Notes: generated by a model from the letters alone, not told the origin. A stretch of 13,411 nucleotides of DNA from Rhodobacter sp. (GCA_027482795.1 JAIXVS010000356.1:1-13411); one strand, 5' to 3'. Shown: positions 6,255 to 13,411, counted from the first letter of the stretch. Translations and numbers: made by a program.

Positions 6255-7762
6255 GCGGCGGCTCCTGCGGTTGTCTCGCGCTGGGTGGCCAGCGCCATGA
6301 TGTGTTCCTGCGCGGCCTGCGCAGGCAAAATACCTGTCAGCCGCCCCTCGCACATAACGGCAATGCGGTGCGACAGGCGCAGCACTTCGGGCAATTCGCT
6401 GGAAATCACGATGATGGATTTGCCCGCCGCCGCCAGCCCTTGGATCAGGGTGTAAATCTCGGCCTTGGCACCCACGTCGATGCCACGCGTGGGCTCATCA
6501 AAAATCAAGATATCGCAGTCGCGTAGCAGCCATTTGGCAATGACAACCTTTTGTTGATTGCCGCCCGATAGCAGGCGGACTTCTTGCGCGTCCGAAGGGG
6601 TGCGAATGGCAAGCTGCGCGATATAATCTTGCGCCACGCGGCCCAAAGCGGCCTCGTCAATGCGGCCGAAACTGTCAGAAAAACGCGCCATCGCGGTTAG
6701 GCCAATATTGGCGCGCACATCCATGCCCAGCGCAAGACCCAAGTGTTTGCGATCTTCCGACAGATACCCAATGCCAAGGCGCACCGCATCGGCAGGGCTG
6801 GCGATTGTGGCAGGCTTGCCCGCAACGGAAATGCTACCGCCATCAGGTCTATCTGCACCAAAAATCAGCCGCGCAAGTTCGGTGCGCCCTGCGCCCATTA
6901 GGCCCGCAAAGCCCAAAATCTCGCCCCGTTGCAAATCGAACGACACATCCCGCACTGCGCGCCCGCGTGATAAGTTCCGAACCTCTAGCGCCTTGGGAGC
7001 CCCCGCGAGGTTCGGGACAATGGGGGGCGCATCGGAAATCTCGCGCCCCACCATCATGGAAATAATCTTTTCAATGGGGGTATCGGCGGCGGCAACAGTG
7101 CCCACCAGCGCCCCATCGCGCATCACTGTGACGCGGTCAGAAATTTGCCTAATCTCATCCATGCGGTGCGAGATATAGACAACGCCCACGCCTTCGCCGC
7201 GCAGCCGCGCCACAATGGCGAACAGTTCGGACACCTCTTTGGCGTTCAGCGCGGCGGTGGGCTCGTCCATAATCAGCGCGCGCGATTTGTAGGACAGGGC
7301 CTTGGCAATTTCCACCATTTGCGCCTGTGCCACCGACAAATCCGCCACCCGCGCGCGCGGGTCGATTTTGACCTTCATCTGCGCAAAGATGGCTTCGGCC
7401 GAGGCGTTCAGCCACGCCTCATCCAGCACACCAAACATATTGCGCCGCTCGCGCCCGATGAAGATATTCTGCGCCACGGTCAAATCGCGCATCAGCATCA
7501 ATTCTTGGTGGATAATCGCGATGCCAAGGGCCTGCGCCGCGCGCGGCCCGCCGATGGATTGCGCCTTACCATCCACCAAAATCGTGCCCGCATCGGGTTG
7601 ATACACGCCCGACAAAATTTTCATCAGCGTTGATTTGCCCGCGCCGTTTTCGCCCATCAGGGCGTGAACCTCGCCCGCGCGCAGGGTGAAATCCACGCTG
7701 CGCAGCGCGCGCACGCCGGGAAAGCTTTTGTCGATAGCTTGCATCTGGATAAGGTCAGGCAT
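6251..7762 (-). CDS. Sugar ABC transporter ATPase with two nucleotide-binding domains (RbsA/MglA type)
   Basis: A 503-residue cytoplasmic ATPase with two tandem ABC domains, the layout of the ribose/galactose class. Domain 1 has Walker A GENGAGKST (37-45), a degenerate signature LSVAQ (142-146) and Walker B ALIMDEP (162-168). Domain 2 has a degenerate Walker A GLMGAGRT (288-294 region, lacking the usual GK), an intact LSGGNQQ signature (399-404) and LIFDEPTRGID (419-428). This asymmetry is normal for the family and is not a sign of decay. I chose the ATG at 7762, which overlaps the lactonase gene by 8 bp with a GGGGG element upstream; an in-frame TTG at 7774 is possible. Substrate is inferred from the operon. 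Confidence 0.92.
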   Translation of the reverse strand: MPDLIQMQAIDKSFPGVRALRSVDFTLRAGEVHALMGENGAGKSTLMKILSGVYQPDAGTILVDGKAQSIGGPRAAQALGIAIIHQELMLMRDLTVAQNIFIGRERRNMFGVLDEAWLNASAEAIFAQMKVKIDPRARVADLSVAQAQMVEIAKALSYKSRALIMDEPTAALNAKEVSELFAIVARLRGEGVGVVYISHRMDEIRQISDRVTVMRDGALVGTVAAADTPIEKIISMMVGREISDAPPIVPNLAGAPKALEVRNLSRGRAVRDVSFDLQRGEILGFAGLMGAGRTELARLIFGADRPDGGSISVAGKPATIASPADAVRLGIGYLSEDRKHLGLALGMDVRANIGLTAMARFSDSFGRIDEAALGRVAQDYIAQLAIRTPSDAQEVRLLSGGNQQKVVIAKWLLRDCDILIFDEPTRGIDVGAKAEIYTLIQGLAAAGKSIIVISSELPEVLRLSHRIAVMCEGRLTGILPAQAAQEHIMALATQRETTAGAAA

Positions 7763-8603
7763 CTTTGCCCCCAAGCCCGTAAAACGCGGCCGCCGTGCGC
7801 CCCATAATCGCGGCGCGGTCTGCGGCGGAAAGCCCCGCCAGCAGCGCCGCAGTCATATCGGCCCATTCCTGATAACTTGCCGCCAGCGTCAGCACAGGCC
7901 AGTCTGACCCCCACATCACGCGATCAGGGCCAAATAGGTTCAGCACCAAATCCACCACGGGGCGCAGTGCGGCCAGCGGGTCTGGATGACCCGAAGACAG
8001 TTCTGTCAGCAGGCCAGACAGTTTGCACATGACCTGCGGCTGATCGGCCAGTGCGACCATCCCGTCCAGCCATTCGTTTGCCAATGCGCCGCCCATCACG
8101 GGTTTGGCGCAATGGTCGATAACAATGGGCAGGTCTGGCCAGCGCGCCGCAAATTCGGCCAAGGGGGCCAAATGGCGGGTTTGCACCAGCGCATCAAAGC
8201 GCAGGCCATGCGCGATCATCGCCGCAATCGCGCCGTCCTTGGGCGCGGTCAAAATCCAGCGGCTGTCTGCAATGTCCTGAAGCATCGGGCGCAACCCGCC
8301 CAAAGTTGGGTTTTGCGCAAGGCGCGCAATGTCTTGGGCAGCGCCATCACTAGCCAAATCCACCCAGCCCACCACTCCCGCAATGTGCTGGTTCTGCGCA
8401 GCCAGATCCAGAAGGTATTCCGTTTCGGCCACGCTATCTGCCGCCTGCACAGCGACCACGCGCGCGCGGCCATTCAGCGCGGCCAAATCGTCAGGGGCAA
8501 ACACCCGCCCCAGCGGGTCAAGGCTGTCAGGCCCCGACATCAGCCAGCCATAATCGCCGCGCGCGGGGTTCCAAAAATGGCAATGCGCGTCGATCATCTG
8601 CAT
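7755..8603 (-). CDS. L-fuconolactonase (amidohydrolase-2 family, COG3618-like)
   Basis: A 282-residue metal-dependent hydrolase of the amidohydrolase superfamily. It probably opens L-fucono-1,5-lactone to L-fuconate. The HxH metal motif is DAHCHFW (His7, His9). VIDHCAKP gives His164, and GSDWPV gives the active-site Asp234. The DAHCHFWNPARGDYGWL start, GLRPMLQDI and the C-terminal MWGSDWPVL are typical of sugar lactonases of this group rather than deaminases or decarboxylases. It starts exactly one base after the stop of the preceding dehydrogenase gene and overlaps the ATPase gene, so it lies firmly inside the operon. An ATG two codons later (8597) is an equally possible start; neither has a strong ribosome binding site. 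Confidence 0.88.
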   Translation of the reverse strand: MQMIDAHCHFWNPARGDYGWLMSGPDSLDPLGRVFAPDDLAALNGRARVVAVQAADSVAETEYLLDLAAQNQHIAGVVGWVDLASDGAAQDIARLAQNPTLGGLRPMLQDIADSRWILTAPKDGAIAAMIAHGLRFDALVQTRHLAPLAEFAARWPDLPIVIDHCAKPVMGGALANEWLDGMVALADQPQVMCKLSGLLTELSSGHPDPLAALRPVVDLVLNLFGPDRVMWGSDWPVLTLAASYQEWADMTAALLAGLSAADRAAIMGRTAAAFYGLGGKDA

Positions 8604-9338
8604 CTAGATCGTGACCCCACCATCGACCAAACAGGCCTGCCCCGATACGAATTTGCTTTCATCCGACAAAAGGAAAACAACCATAGGCGTGATGTCTTCG
8701 GTCTGCGCCAGCCGCCCCATGGGTTGGCGCGCGATAAAGTCTTTCTCGGCCTGAACGGGGTCGGCACTGGCAGCAATACGCCCGCGCAGGCTGGGCGTAT
8801 CCACCGTGCCAGGGCACAGCGCATTGGCGCGCAGACCCGTTTTGACGTAATCCGCCGCAATCGCCTTGGTCAGCCCAATCACCGCCGCCTTGGTCGCACC
8901 ATAGGCCGCGCGGTTTGGAAACCCTTTGATCGACGATGCCATCGACGCCATATTCAGCAGCGATGCCGTTCCTGTTTTGCCCGATTGCCGCAGCATTCCC
9001 GGCAAAAAGGCGCGGCACATATGCAGCATGGATTTGACATTCAGATCAAAGGAAAAGTCCCAATCGTGATCGGTCACATCCAAAATCGAGCCATGGGCAA
9101 CATAACCTGCGCAGTTAAACAGCCCGTCCAGATCGGGCATCTTGGCGGCCAGCGCGGCGATATCAGCAGCCGAGGTGACATCCAGCGCATGGGTTTCCAT
9201 ATCAAGCCCCGCCAGCAGGCTGGCATCGCGGTCGGTCGCAATCACCCGCGCCCCCTGCGCCGCGCAGGCAATGGCCGAAGCCCGCCCAATACCCTGCCCC
9301 GCAGCCGTAATCAGGATGGTTTTGTGTGATAATCGCAT
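8604..9338 (-). CDS. 2-keto-3-deoxy-L-fuconate 4-dehydrogenase (SDR family)
   Basis: A 244-residue classical short-chain dehydrogenase that probably oxidises C4 of 2-keto-3-deoxy-L-fuconate to the 2,4-diketo acid. Visible are TAAGQGIG (11-18), NCAG (75-78), the catalytic Ser132, Tyr146 and Lys150, and the MASMASSIKGFPNRAAYGATKAAVIGLTKA stretch. That stretch is shared with the DHRS6/BDH2-like branch that contains known enzymes of this step. Asp36 at the end of beta strand 2 points to NAD. The frame is open to 9371, but I start at 9338: family members begin here, and a GGGGAGG Shine-Dalgarno lies four bases upstream. It is the first gene of the operon, facing the IclR regulator across a 141-bp control region. 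Confidence 0.87.
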   Translation of the reverse strand: MRLSHKTILITAAGQGIGRASAIACAAQGARVIATDRDASLLAGLDMETHALDVTSAADIAALAAKMPDLDGLFNCAGYVAHGSILDVTDHDWDFSFDLNVKSMLHMCRAFLPGMLRQSGKTGTASLLNMASMASSIKGFPNRAAYGATKAAVIGLTKAIAADYVKTGLRANALCPGTVDTPSLRGRIAASADPVQAEKDFIARQPMGRLAQTEDITPMVVFLLSDESKFVSGQACLVDGGVTI

Positions 9339-9381
9339 GAAGCCTCCCCGCAACATACTCGTGACGAACATGCATCACATA

Positions 9382-9396
9382 TGAATACTCTATTCA
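9382..9396. promoter_or_regulatory. Candidate IclR-family operator
   Basis: TGAATA-CTC-TATTCA is a perfect inverted repeat with six-base arms and a 3-base centre, 15 bp in all, in an AT-rich island. Its size and TGAA/TTCA arms resemble operators of IclR-family proteins. The right arm overlaps the -35 of the best promoter for the regulator gene, and the repeat overlaps candidate -10 elements for the operon. A second, weaker repeat (TTCA-CAAA-TGAA, 9393-9404) shares its right arm. The repeat is seen directly; its function is inferred. Confidence 0.6.
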
Positions 9397-9414
9397 CAAA
9401 TGAACCAATTGCAA
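9387..9414 (-). promoter_or_regulatory. Weak candidate promoter for the fucose operon
   Basis: On the minus strand TTGCAA (9409-9414) and TAGAGT (9387-9392) are separated by 16 bases. Each matches four of six bases of the sigma-70 consensus. The -10 lies inside the inverted repeat at 9382-9396, so a bound regulator would block it. The leader would then be about 40 bases long. Other readings of this AT-rich stretch are possible. Confidence 0.3.
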
Positions 9415-9421
9415 TCATATT
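9393..9421 (+). promoter_or_regulatory. Candidate sigma-70 promoter for the IclR-family gene
   Basis: TTCACA (9393-9398, five of six consensus bases) and CATATT (9416-9421, four of six) are separated by exactly 17 bases. The element lies about 58 bp before the regulator ATG. Its -35 shares bases with the right arm of the inverted repeat at 9382-9396, which would allow autoregulation. Confidence 0.45.
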
Positions 9422-9479
9422 GTCACATATCACGGGATGAAACTTCGCATAGAATTTCGCGCCGAAAGGGGCCAAACGG

Positions 9480-10298
9480 ATGGAGCCAGCAGACCGCTAC
9501 CGCGCACCCGCCCTTGATAAGGGTTTAGATATCCTAGAGCTTTTGGCAGATCAGGCCGAAGGCCTGACGCGGGGCGAGATTGTAAAGGCCATGGGCCGCA
9601 ACCCGTCTGAGATTTACCGTATGCTAGAGCGGCTGGTTGCGCGCGGCTATGTCTCGCGGCACATGGGGGATCGATTCGCGCTGTCGATGAAGCTGTTCGT
9701 GCTGGCCACGCGCATTCCTTATTGGCGCAGGCTGGTCACCCGCGCGCAACCCTTGATGGATGCCTATGCCCGCGATTTGCAACAAAGCTGCCATTTGGTC
9801 ATTCCCGAAGGCGGTTTTATGGTGGTAATCGCGCAGGCCAGCCCAATTGGCACATGGGAGTTTCGGGTGAAAGTGGGCGCGCAACTGCCCGTTTTAACAT
9901 CAGCCTCTGGGCAAACCTTGATGGCCTTTCAGCAGGTGGAGGGGTTGGACGAAAAGCTCGCCCTTTGGGGCGCGGCGGGGCAATTACAAGCCGCACTTGC
10001 CGTGCAAGCGGCAGGAGAGGCCATTCGCGCCCAAGGCTACCGCGAGGCGCCATCTGCGCAACTGATTGGCGTACAAGACCTATCCGTGCCAATTCTGGCG
10101 CATGATGGGCAAGCGGTGGGCGTGCTGACCTCGGCCTATATCGCGCGCCCGTCCCCCAGCATCATTCCCCCAATCGAAGCCGCCCGCGCCCGCCTGTGCG
10201 ACGTGGCGCGCGACATTTCGCTGTCTGGCGGGGCGCGCCATCATCAGGTTGCAGATATCCTGCCAGATGTTGGTCATTCAAATCAGCGACAGTTTTAA
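9480..10298 (+). CDS. IclR-family transcriptional regulator, probable controller of the fucose operon
   Basis: A 272-residue protein with the two-domain IclR layout. The N-terminal winged helix-turn-helix spans roughly residues 8-66 (ALDKGLDILELLADQAEGLTRGEIVKAMG, then recognition helix region NPSEIYRMLERLVARGYV). A C-terminal effector-binding domain follows (LVIPEGGFMVVIAQ, VGAQLPVLTSASGQTLMA, SVPILAHDGQAVGVLT). It would bind as a dimer or tetramer and respond to a sugar acid or pathway intermediate. It is divergent from the fucose operon across 141 bp, the classical position for a local regulator. GAAAGGGG lies eight bases before the ATG. Its last 21 bp overlap the end of the glucan synthase gene on the opposite strand. 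The effector and whether it represses or activates cannot be read from sequence. Confidence 0.9.
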   Translation: MEPADRYRAPALDKGLDILELLADQAEGLTRGEIVKAMGRNPSEIYRMLERLVARGYVSRHMGDRFALSMKLFVLATRIPYWRRLVTRAQPLMDAYARDLQQSCHLVIPEGGFMVVIAQASPIGTWEFRVKVGAQLPVLTSASGQTLMAFQQVEGLDEKLALWGAAGQLQAALAVQAAGEAIRAQGYREAPSAQLIGVQDLSVPILAHDGQAVGVLTSAYIARPSPSIIPPIEAARARLCDVARDISLSGGARHHQVADILPDVGHSNQRQF

Positions 10299-13200
10299 TC
10301 GCCCCTTTGCCAAATCGCGCGCCAGCGTGACTTGGCCATTGAAAACTGGCAGCGCTTTGCCGTTTAGCCAAGCCTTATCAACGATATGGCCGCTTTTGTT
10401 AGGGTTCAGAATGATGATATCGCAGCGCCCCTTTCCATGGCCAAGACTGGCGGTCAATTCAGGCCAAGCCTTTGGAAAGCAAGGATTTAGAATAATATCT
10501 GGGCCAGCGCGTGACAGGCCCAGCAGGCCCTCGATCCCAGCGCGGTACATCCACGCGGCCGATCCTGTGTACCACGTCCAACCGCCCCTGCCTTCGTGCG
10601 GGGGGGTGGAGTAAACATCGGCGGCGATGACGTAAGGTTCCACCTTATACCGCGCCACCGCGCCCTTGGTCAGCGCATGGTTGATCGGGTTGATCATGGC
10701 GAACAATTCATGTGCCCCGTCGCCATCACCCAGCCGCGCCTTTGCCAAAATCGCCCATATCGCGGCATGGGTATACTGCCCCCCGTTTTCGCGCAGCCCT
10801 GGCGGATAGCCTTTGATATAGCCTGGGTCTTTCGCGGTATGATCAAAGGGCGGCGTGAACAACAGCGCAAGCCCGCTGTCTGGGCGGATCAAACGGCTGG
10901 AAAGGGACGCCATCGCCATCGCCGCCCGCGCGGGATCGCCCGCCCCCGACAGCACCGCCCAAGATTGCGCAAGGCTGTCGATCTGGCATTCCAGCGATGT
11001 GGCCGAGCCCAGCAAAGTGCCATCATCATAGGTACCGCGCCGATACCACGCGCCATCCCAACCTTCGGTTTCAATGGCCTTTGTCACTTTGTCCGCATGG
11101 GCCTGCCACCGCGCGGCGCGGGCGGCATCGCGCGCCTGCACATGCGGGGCCATCGCGCGCAATGTTGCAATCAAAAACCACCCCAGCCACACACTTGTGC
11201 CCCGCCCAGCCTCGCCCACGCGGTTCATGCCATCATTCCAATCGCCCGTGCCAATCAGCGGCAGACCGTTGGTCCCCGTCAGCGCGATGGTCTGTTCCAG
11301 CGCCAGCACGCAATGCTGATACAAGCTGGCCGATTGATCAGACACTTGCGGCTGAAAGAAATCATCATGTGCGCCCGCCAGCAGGGCGGGGCCATCCAAG
11401 AACGGCAAGGTTTCGTCAAACACTGCCAGATCACCCGACACCTGAACATAGTGCGCGGCGGCATAGGCCAGCCATACCCGATCATCTGAAATGCGCGTCC
11501 GCACGCCTTGGCCAGAATGCGGCAGCCACCAATGTTGCACATCGCCTTCGGGAAATTGCCGCGATGCCGCCCGCAAAAGATGCGCGCGGGCAAAATCGGG
11601 CCGAAGCGCGGTCAGCGCCATGCTATCTTGCAGCTGATCGCGAAAACCATATGCGCCGCTTGCCTGATAAAACCCCGCCCGCGCCCAGATGCGGCAAGAC
11701 AGTGTTTGATACAAAAGCCAGCCGTTTAGCATGATATCCATTGCGCGGTCGGGCGAGTAAACCTGCACCTCGGACAGCAGGGCCGACCAATGCTGCGCCA
11801 CCTCGGCCAGCATCGTATCTGGGCTGCGCGCGCGGGTGGCTTTGATCAGCGCCGCTGCGTCTGCCGCCGAGGCTGCTTGCCCCAGCAGAAAATGCAAATC
11901 CACCGTCTCGCCTGGGGCTAGTACGATCCGCCGTTGCAGCGCAGCGCAGGCATCCATCGCGGGGCCATGGCGGCCAGACAGCGCGGCATCGCCCAGCGCG
12001 GCAGGCGCAGCCATGGTGCCATTGCGGCCCAGAAATTCGGTTCGATCACAGGTCAGGCTTGTAACGCCACTGCCGAAATCGGCAAAGGCGACCCGCCCTG
12101 CAAAGGCCATCGCACGCGGGTTATGCGCCAGAATCGCCCCCGTTTCGCCGTGAACTTCGGTGACAATTTTTCCCGCCGTGGCGCTGCGCGAGGTGCCCAG
12201 AACCCATTCGGCGTAGCCTGTTACCGACAGCCGCCGCGTGCGGCCCGATAGGTTGCGCAGCCGCAGGCGGGTTACTTTCACAGGGGCATCTAGGGGCACG
12301 AATTGCAGCAGTTCGGCAGCAATTTCATGGGCCGTATGTTCAAAGATTGAATAGCCAAATCCGTGGCGGCACAGGTATTGGCCGCGGCTGCGGATTGGCA
12401 GGGCGGTGGGTGTCCATACCTGCTGGCTATCCAGATCATGCAGATACATCGCCTCGCCCGCAGGGTCGGTGACGGGATCATTCGACCACGGGGTTAGCTG
12501 ATTTTCGCGGCTGTTTTCCGACCAAACCGCGCCCGATCCGTCCGCAGATACGCCGAAACCAAAGGTAGGGTTGGCAATAACGTTGTTCCACGGCGCGGGT
12601 GTGGTTTCACCATTTTGCAGTAAGGTGACATATTCGCGGCCATCGCCCGCAAAGCCCCCAAGACCATTAAAGAATTCAAGCGGCGGCAGCGCGGCAGCCG
12701 CCTGTTGCACCTGCTTTTCCACTGGGCGGGGCGGGGCGCTGGGCCCAAGCATTACTGGAACCGCAATCGGCAGCACATCCAACTGGTTGCCGATACTGCC
12801 GCGACTGGCGTTCAGGATCACATCCGCCGCCGCAACCAACATCGCCCGCGCATCAGGGGGCATCAGATCGCTGCGAAGGGTGTGCACCGCGCCTTGCGCC
12901 CCCGTTTGCGCCCCCATCTGCCGCGACGACCTTGGCCGCGCCTGTGCCGAACGGACTGCCGTCTCAATAGCAGACTGCAAATCTTGTACGTAAGACGTGG
13001 CGCGATCGTTCAAGATCACCAGATCGACTGCCAGTTGCCGCATCCGCCAAAAATCTTGCGCCGCAAGCACTTCGCGCAGGCGTGCGATATCTTCGGCGTC
13101 AGTGATGATGAACAGCACAATCGGCAAATCGCCCGAAATTCCCAAGGCCCACAGCCGCGATTGTGGGCCATCCCCCGCGATAATCCGTGCAGGGCTTGCC

Positions 13201-13411
13201 CGCAGACGGCTATCATTGCGGATCAGCATCCCCGCAAGCCGTTGAAAATCCGTCGAATCAACGGGGGTAACGCTATGATGGCGCAGTTGTACTTGGCTAT
13301 ACGTCCATGCCAGCGTCGCCGCCCGCCCAAAGGCCGAGGCGTCGCGGTGCCGATCCACCATATCCAGCAAAATGCCAGAGGTTGGGGCCACCATCGTCCA
13401 GAACGTCACCC
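10278..13411 (-). CDS. ndvB: Cyclic beta-1,2-glucan synthase, C-terminal part (GH94 region)
   Basis: The last ~1,043 residues of a frame that runs off the right edge; NdvB/ChvB proteins are usually around 2,800 residues. The GT84 glycosyltransferase and membrane domains would lie outside the window. The GTG at 13409 is the internal Val of VTFWTMVAP, not a start. Characteristic stretches are LWALGISGDLPIVLFI, FWRMRQLAVDLVILNDRATSYVQDLQ, a beta-sandwich part (YVTLLQNGETTPAPWNNVIANPTFGFGVS), then the GH94 (alpha/alpha)6 domain. That domain has SGAYGFRDQLQDSMAL, FPEGDVQHWWLPHSGQGVRTRISDD and GTGDWNDGMNRVGE (positions ~11212-11253). The last contains the Asp that acts as general acid in GH94 phosphorylases. 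In characterised synthases this domain trims the glucan by phosphorolysis and sets ring size. The product is a periplasmic osmoregulated glucan. A standalone GH94 phosphorylase is unlikely given the NdvB-type sequence at the left part of the frame. Confidence 0.88.
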   Translation of the reverse strand, partial: VTFWTMVAPTSGILLDMVDRHRDASAFGRAATLAWTYSQVQLRHHSVTPVDSTDFQRLAGMLIRNDSRLRASPARIIAGDGPQSRLWALGISGDLPIVLFIITDAEDIARLREVLAAQDFWRMRQLAVDLVILNDRATSYVQDLQSAIETAVRSAQARPRSSRQMGAQTGAQGAVHTLRSDLMPPDARAMLVAAADVILNASRGSIGNQLDVLPIAVPVMLGPSAPPRPVEKQVQQAAAALPPLEFFNGLGGFAGDGREYVTLLQNGETTPAPWNNVIANPTFGFGVSADGSGAVWSENSRENQLTPWSNDPVTDPAGEAMYLHDLDSQQVWTPTALPIRSRGQYLCRHGFGYSIFEHTAHEIAAELLQFVPLDAPVKVTRLRLRNLSGRTRRLSVTGYAEWVLGTSRSATAGKIVTEVHGETGAILAHNPRAMAFAGRVAFADFGSGVTSLTCDRTEFLGRNGTMAAPAALGDAALSGRHGPAMDACAALQRRIVLAPGETVDLHFLLGQAASAADAAALIKATRARSPDTMLAEVAQHWSALLSEVQVYSPDRAMDIMLNGWLLYQTLSCRIWARAGFYQASGAYGFRDQLQDSMALTALRPDFARAHLLRAASRQFPEGDVQHWWLPHSGQGVRTRISDDRVWLAYAAAHYVQVSGDLAVFDETLPFLDGPALLAGAHDDFFQPQVSDQSASLYQHCVLALEQTIALTGTNGLPLIGTGDWNDGMNRVGEAGRGTSVWLGWFLIATLRAMAPHVQARDAARAARWQAHADKVTKAIETEGWDGAWYRRGTYDDGTLLGSATSLECQIDSLAQSWAVLSGAGDPARAAMAMASLSSRLIRPDSGLALLFTPPFDHTAKDPGYIKGYPPGLRENGGQYTHAAIWAILAKARLGDGDGAHELFAMINPINHALTKGAVARYKVEPYVIAADVYSTPPHEGRGGWTWYTGSAAWMYRAGIEGLLGLSRAGPDIILNPCFPKAWPELTASLGHGKGRCDIIILNPNKSGHIVDKAWLNGKALPVFNGQVTLARDLAKGRLKLSLI

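Noticed and set aside
6255..6353. N-terminal extension of the permease frame
   Set aside because: It is arginine- and glycine-rich, lies inside the ATPase gene, and the ATG at 6254 has an AGGAG site and an ATGA overlap.
6890..6910. Degenerate second Walker A (GLMGAGRT) as a sign of a broken ATPase
   Set aside because: Loss of the GK in the second domain is normal in RbsA/MglA-type ATPases, and the second signature and Walker B are intact.
7986..9329. A 447-codon open frame on the plus strand opposite the lactonase and dehydrogenase genes
   Set aside because: It is rich in Arg, His, Gln and Pro, shows no domain, and lies antisense to two genes with clear catalytic motifs. It is an effect of high-GC codon bias.
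9339..9371. Upstream extension of the first operon dehydrogenase (MFVTSMLRGGF)
   Set aside because: The extension contains the GGGGAGG ribosome binding site of the ATG at 9338, and homologous proteins begin near that ATG.

Overview
The window looks like a high-GC alphaproteobacterial chromosome, most likely Rhodobacteraceae-like. The taxonomic call is an inference from codon style, gene content (IolB, cyclic beta-glucan synthase, ribose-type ABC transporters) and dense operons with ATGA overlaps. No ribosomal or other phylogenetic marker is present. I see no RNA gene, insertion sequence, CRISPR array or prophage signal.

Layout. (1) Positions 1-1293, plus strand: the end of a myo-inositol catabolic operon, made of the C-terminal part of iolB (5-deoxy-glucuronate isomerase) overlapping by ATGA a class II aldolase that is probably the IolJ-type step. 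(2) Positions 1300-9338, minus strand: one tightly packed eight-gene operon. In transcription order it encodes 2-keto-3-deoxy-L-fuconate dehydrogenase (SDR), L-fuconolactonase (amidohydrolase), a ribose-type ABC importer (ATPase, permease, binding protein), a fumarylacetoacetate-hydrolase-fold 2,4-diketo-3-deoxy-L-fuconate hydrolase, L-fuconate dehydratase (enolase superfamily), and L-fucose dehydrogenase (SDR). (3) Positions 9339-9479: a divergent control region with an AT-rich stretch and a 15-bp inverted repeat. (4) Positions 9480-10298, plus strand: an IclR-family regulator, probably of the fucose operon. (5) Positions 10278-13411, minus strand: the C-terminal ~1,040 residues of a very large cyclic beta-1,2-glucan synthase (NdvB/ChvB type), covering its GH94 phosphorylase-like part. 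Its 3' end overlaps that of the regulator tail to tail.

How the genes work together. The minus-strand operon encodes a full non-phosphorylative L-fucose route. The sugar is imported by the ABC system and oxidised to L-fuconolactone. It is then hydrolysed to L-fuconate, dehydrated to 2-keto-3-deoxy-L-fuconate, oxidised to the 2,4-diketo acid, and cleaved to pyruvate plus L-lactate. Enzymes of this set often also accept D-arabinose and L-galactose, so the physiological sugar could be any of these. No L-fucose mutarotase and no lactate dehydrogenase lies within the window. The divergent IclR protein probably binds the repeat at 9382-9396, which overlaps the best promoter candidates for both directions. 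The flanking inositol and glucan-synthase genes appear to be separate transcription units.
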